5,517 bases of DNA from Chloroflexota bacterium. GTDB lineage: Bacteria > Chloroflexota > Limnocylindria > Limnocylindrales > CSP1-4. A program made the translations under genes and the position numbers. The DNA is taken from NCBI GenBank assembly GCA_021812735.1, contig JAKAMV010000692.1:1-5517 (forward strand), written 5' to 3'. Under the pieces are notes generated by a model. The model ran no database searches, was not told the origin of the DNA, and saw only the letters and a program-made list of their open reading frames with translations. Positions 5,012-5,517 of the stretch are shown here, piece by piece. Position 1 is the first letter of the stretch. Each line of letters begins with the position of its first letter.

Positions 5012-5517
5012 CCCGTCGTCGTGTCATCGCGCTGTGGATCTCATGCGTCGCCATCCTCGTTGCGATGCAGATCGCCTATCGCGTCACTGACACGACGGCC
5101 TACTTCACCGATTCCGTGTCCGGCTCGATCACGGGCACGATCGGTGGCCCGACCCCGACGCCGACCCCTGTCGTCCCGCCGACCCCGCCCGAGTGTGCCG
5201 GCATGACGTTCTCCCAGGTGATCGTGGGTACCGAGAGCAACGACGTCATTCACGCCGGCAATGGGGGCGCGCTCGTGTTCGGCCTCGGGGGCGACGACAC
5301 GATCTATGGGGGCAACGGCAAGGACTGCCTGGTGGGCGGCCCCGGCAACGACACGCTGGTTGGCGGCAACGGCAAGGACGTCCTGCTCGGCGGGGACGGC
5401 AATGACACGCTCCACGGCGGCGGCGACGGCGACGTCATCGAGGGCGGCAATGGCAAGGACGCCCTCGACGGGGGCGACGGCATCGATAACTGCTACGGCA
5501 CCGCGAAGGACACCTTC
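5008..5517 (+). CDS. RTX calcium-binding-repeat protein with SipW-class signal peptide, cut by right edge
   Basis: The first 170 residues of an exported protein; no stop before the window end. It starts at GTG: basic MTRRR, a hydrophobic segment (about 6-24), then TTAYFTDSVSG (29-39). AYFTDS is identical to the motif in the fibre protein, so the peptidase between them should cut after Ala31. A Pro/Thr linker (PTPTPTPVVPPTPP, 48-61) follows, then from residue 74 ten consecutive nonapeptides of the GGxGxDxUx type, the parallel beta-roll that binds calcium. In Gram-negative bacteria RTX proteins usually leave by type I secretion with a C-terminal signal; here a Sec-type N-terminal signal is visible and the C-terminus is not. 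Cys63, Cys107 and Cys162 are unusual for RTX proteins. It could be a fibre partner, a surface anchor or adhesin, or an enzyme whose catalytic domain lies beyond the edge. Confidence 0.88.
   Translation, partial: MTRRRVIALWISCVAILVAMQIAYRVTDTTAYFTDSVSGSITGTIGGPTPTPTPVVPPTPPECAGMTFSQVIVGTESNDVIHAGNGGALVFGLGGDDTIYGGNGKDCLVGGPGNDTLVGGNGKDVLLGGDGNDTLHGGGDGDVIEGGNGKDALDGGDGIDNCYGTAKDTF
5227..5496 (+). repeat. tandem 27-base RTX repeat array
   Basis: Ten in-frame nonapeptide units at residues 74-163 of the RTX protein. The first two (GTESNDVIH, AGNGGALVF) are degenerate. The rest fit GGxGxDxUx: GLGGDDTIY, GGNGKDCLV, GGPGNDTLV, GGNGKDVLL, GGDGNDTLH, GGGDGDVIE, GGNGKDALD, GGDGIDNCY. Units of the NGKD kind alternate with xGND/xGID kinds, giving a 54-base period that suggests expansion by two-unit duplications. 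Confidence 0.9.

Noticed and set aside
4563..5090. 175-codon plus-strand frame overlapping sipW
   Set aside because: Ser/Arg/Pro-rich out-of-frame translation of a gene with complete catalytic motifs.
5041..5415. Minus-strand frame opposite the RTX gene
   Set aside because: An artefact of the repetitive GC-rich repeats; the plus frame has clear RTX units.
5227..5496. CRISPR-like regular repeats
   Set aside because: The 27-base units are contiguous, diverged and keep a protein reading frame; there are no spacers.

Overview
GC-rich bacterial DNA, with G/C-ending codons and frequent GTG/ATG start ambiguity. The gene style fits a soil or freshwater Chloroflexota (Limnocylindria-like) or an actinobacterium; the sequence alone does not decide between them. 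No tRNA, rRNA, CRISPR array, insertion sequence or integration site is visible.

Layout. (1) At 1-85 (minus) there is a possible gene start running off the left edge. (2) At 86-480 lies a non-coding stretch with a long imperfect hairpin (286-330) and a possible leader peptide. (3) At 481-2666 is a two-component pair: a multi-pass membrane histidine kinase of the HisKA_3 class and a NarL/FixJ-type response regulator, overlapping by GTGA. (4) At 2704-3237 (minus), convergent to the pair, is a conserved-looking soluble protein with a PH/GRAM-like C-terminal half. (5) At 3238-3657 is a divergent regulatory/leader region with a near-perfect operator-like dyad and several small hairpins. (6) From 3658 to the right edge is the main interest: a TasA/camelysin-like secreted protein, a SipW-type (Ser/His, ER/archaeal-type) signal peptidase, and a GTG-started RTX calcium-binding-repeat protein cut by the window end.

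The last three genes form a coherent export/assembly module. Both secreted proteins carry the hexapeptide AYFTDS at the end of their N-terminal hydrophobic segment, the signature of signal peptides cut by SipW. They flank the peptidase that should process them. In Bacillus the equivalent module (tapA-sipW-tasA) makes the biofilm fibre. Here the tapA-like slot is replaced by a protein with at least ten RTX nonapeptides, normally associated with calcium binding and, in Gram-negatives, type I secretion. The inference is a calcium-responsive surface fibre or matrix system exported through Sec and a dedicated signal peptidase. A strong hairpin between the fibre gene and sipW could let the fibre subunit be made in excess. 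The upstream two-component system is a candidate regulator, but only proximity supports that.
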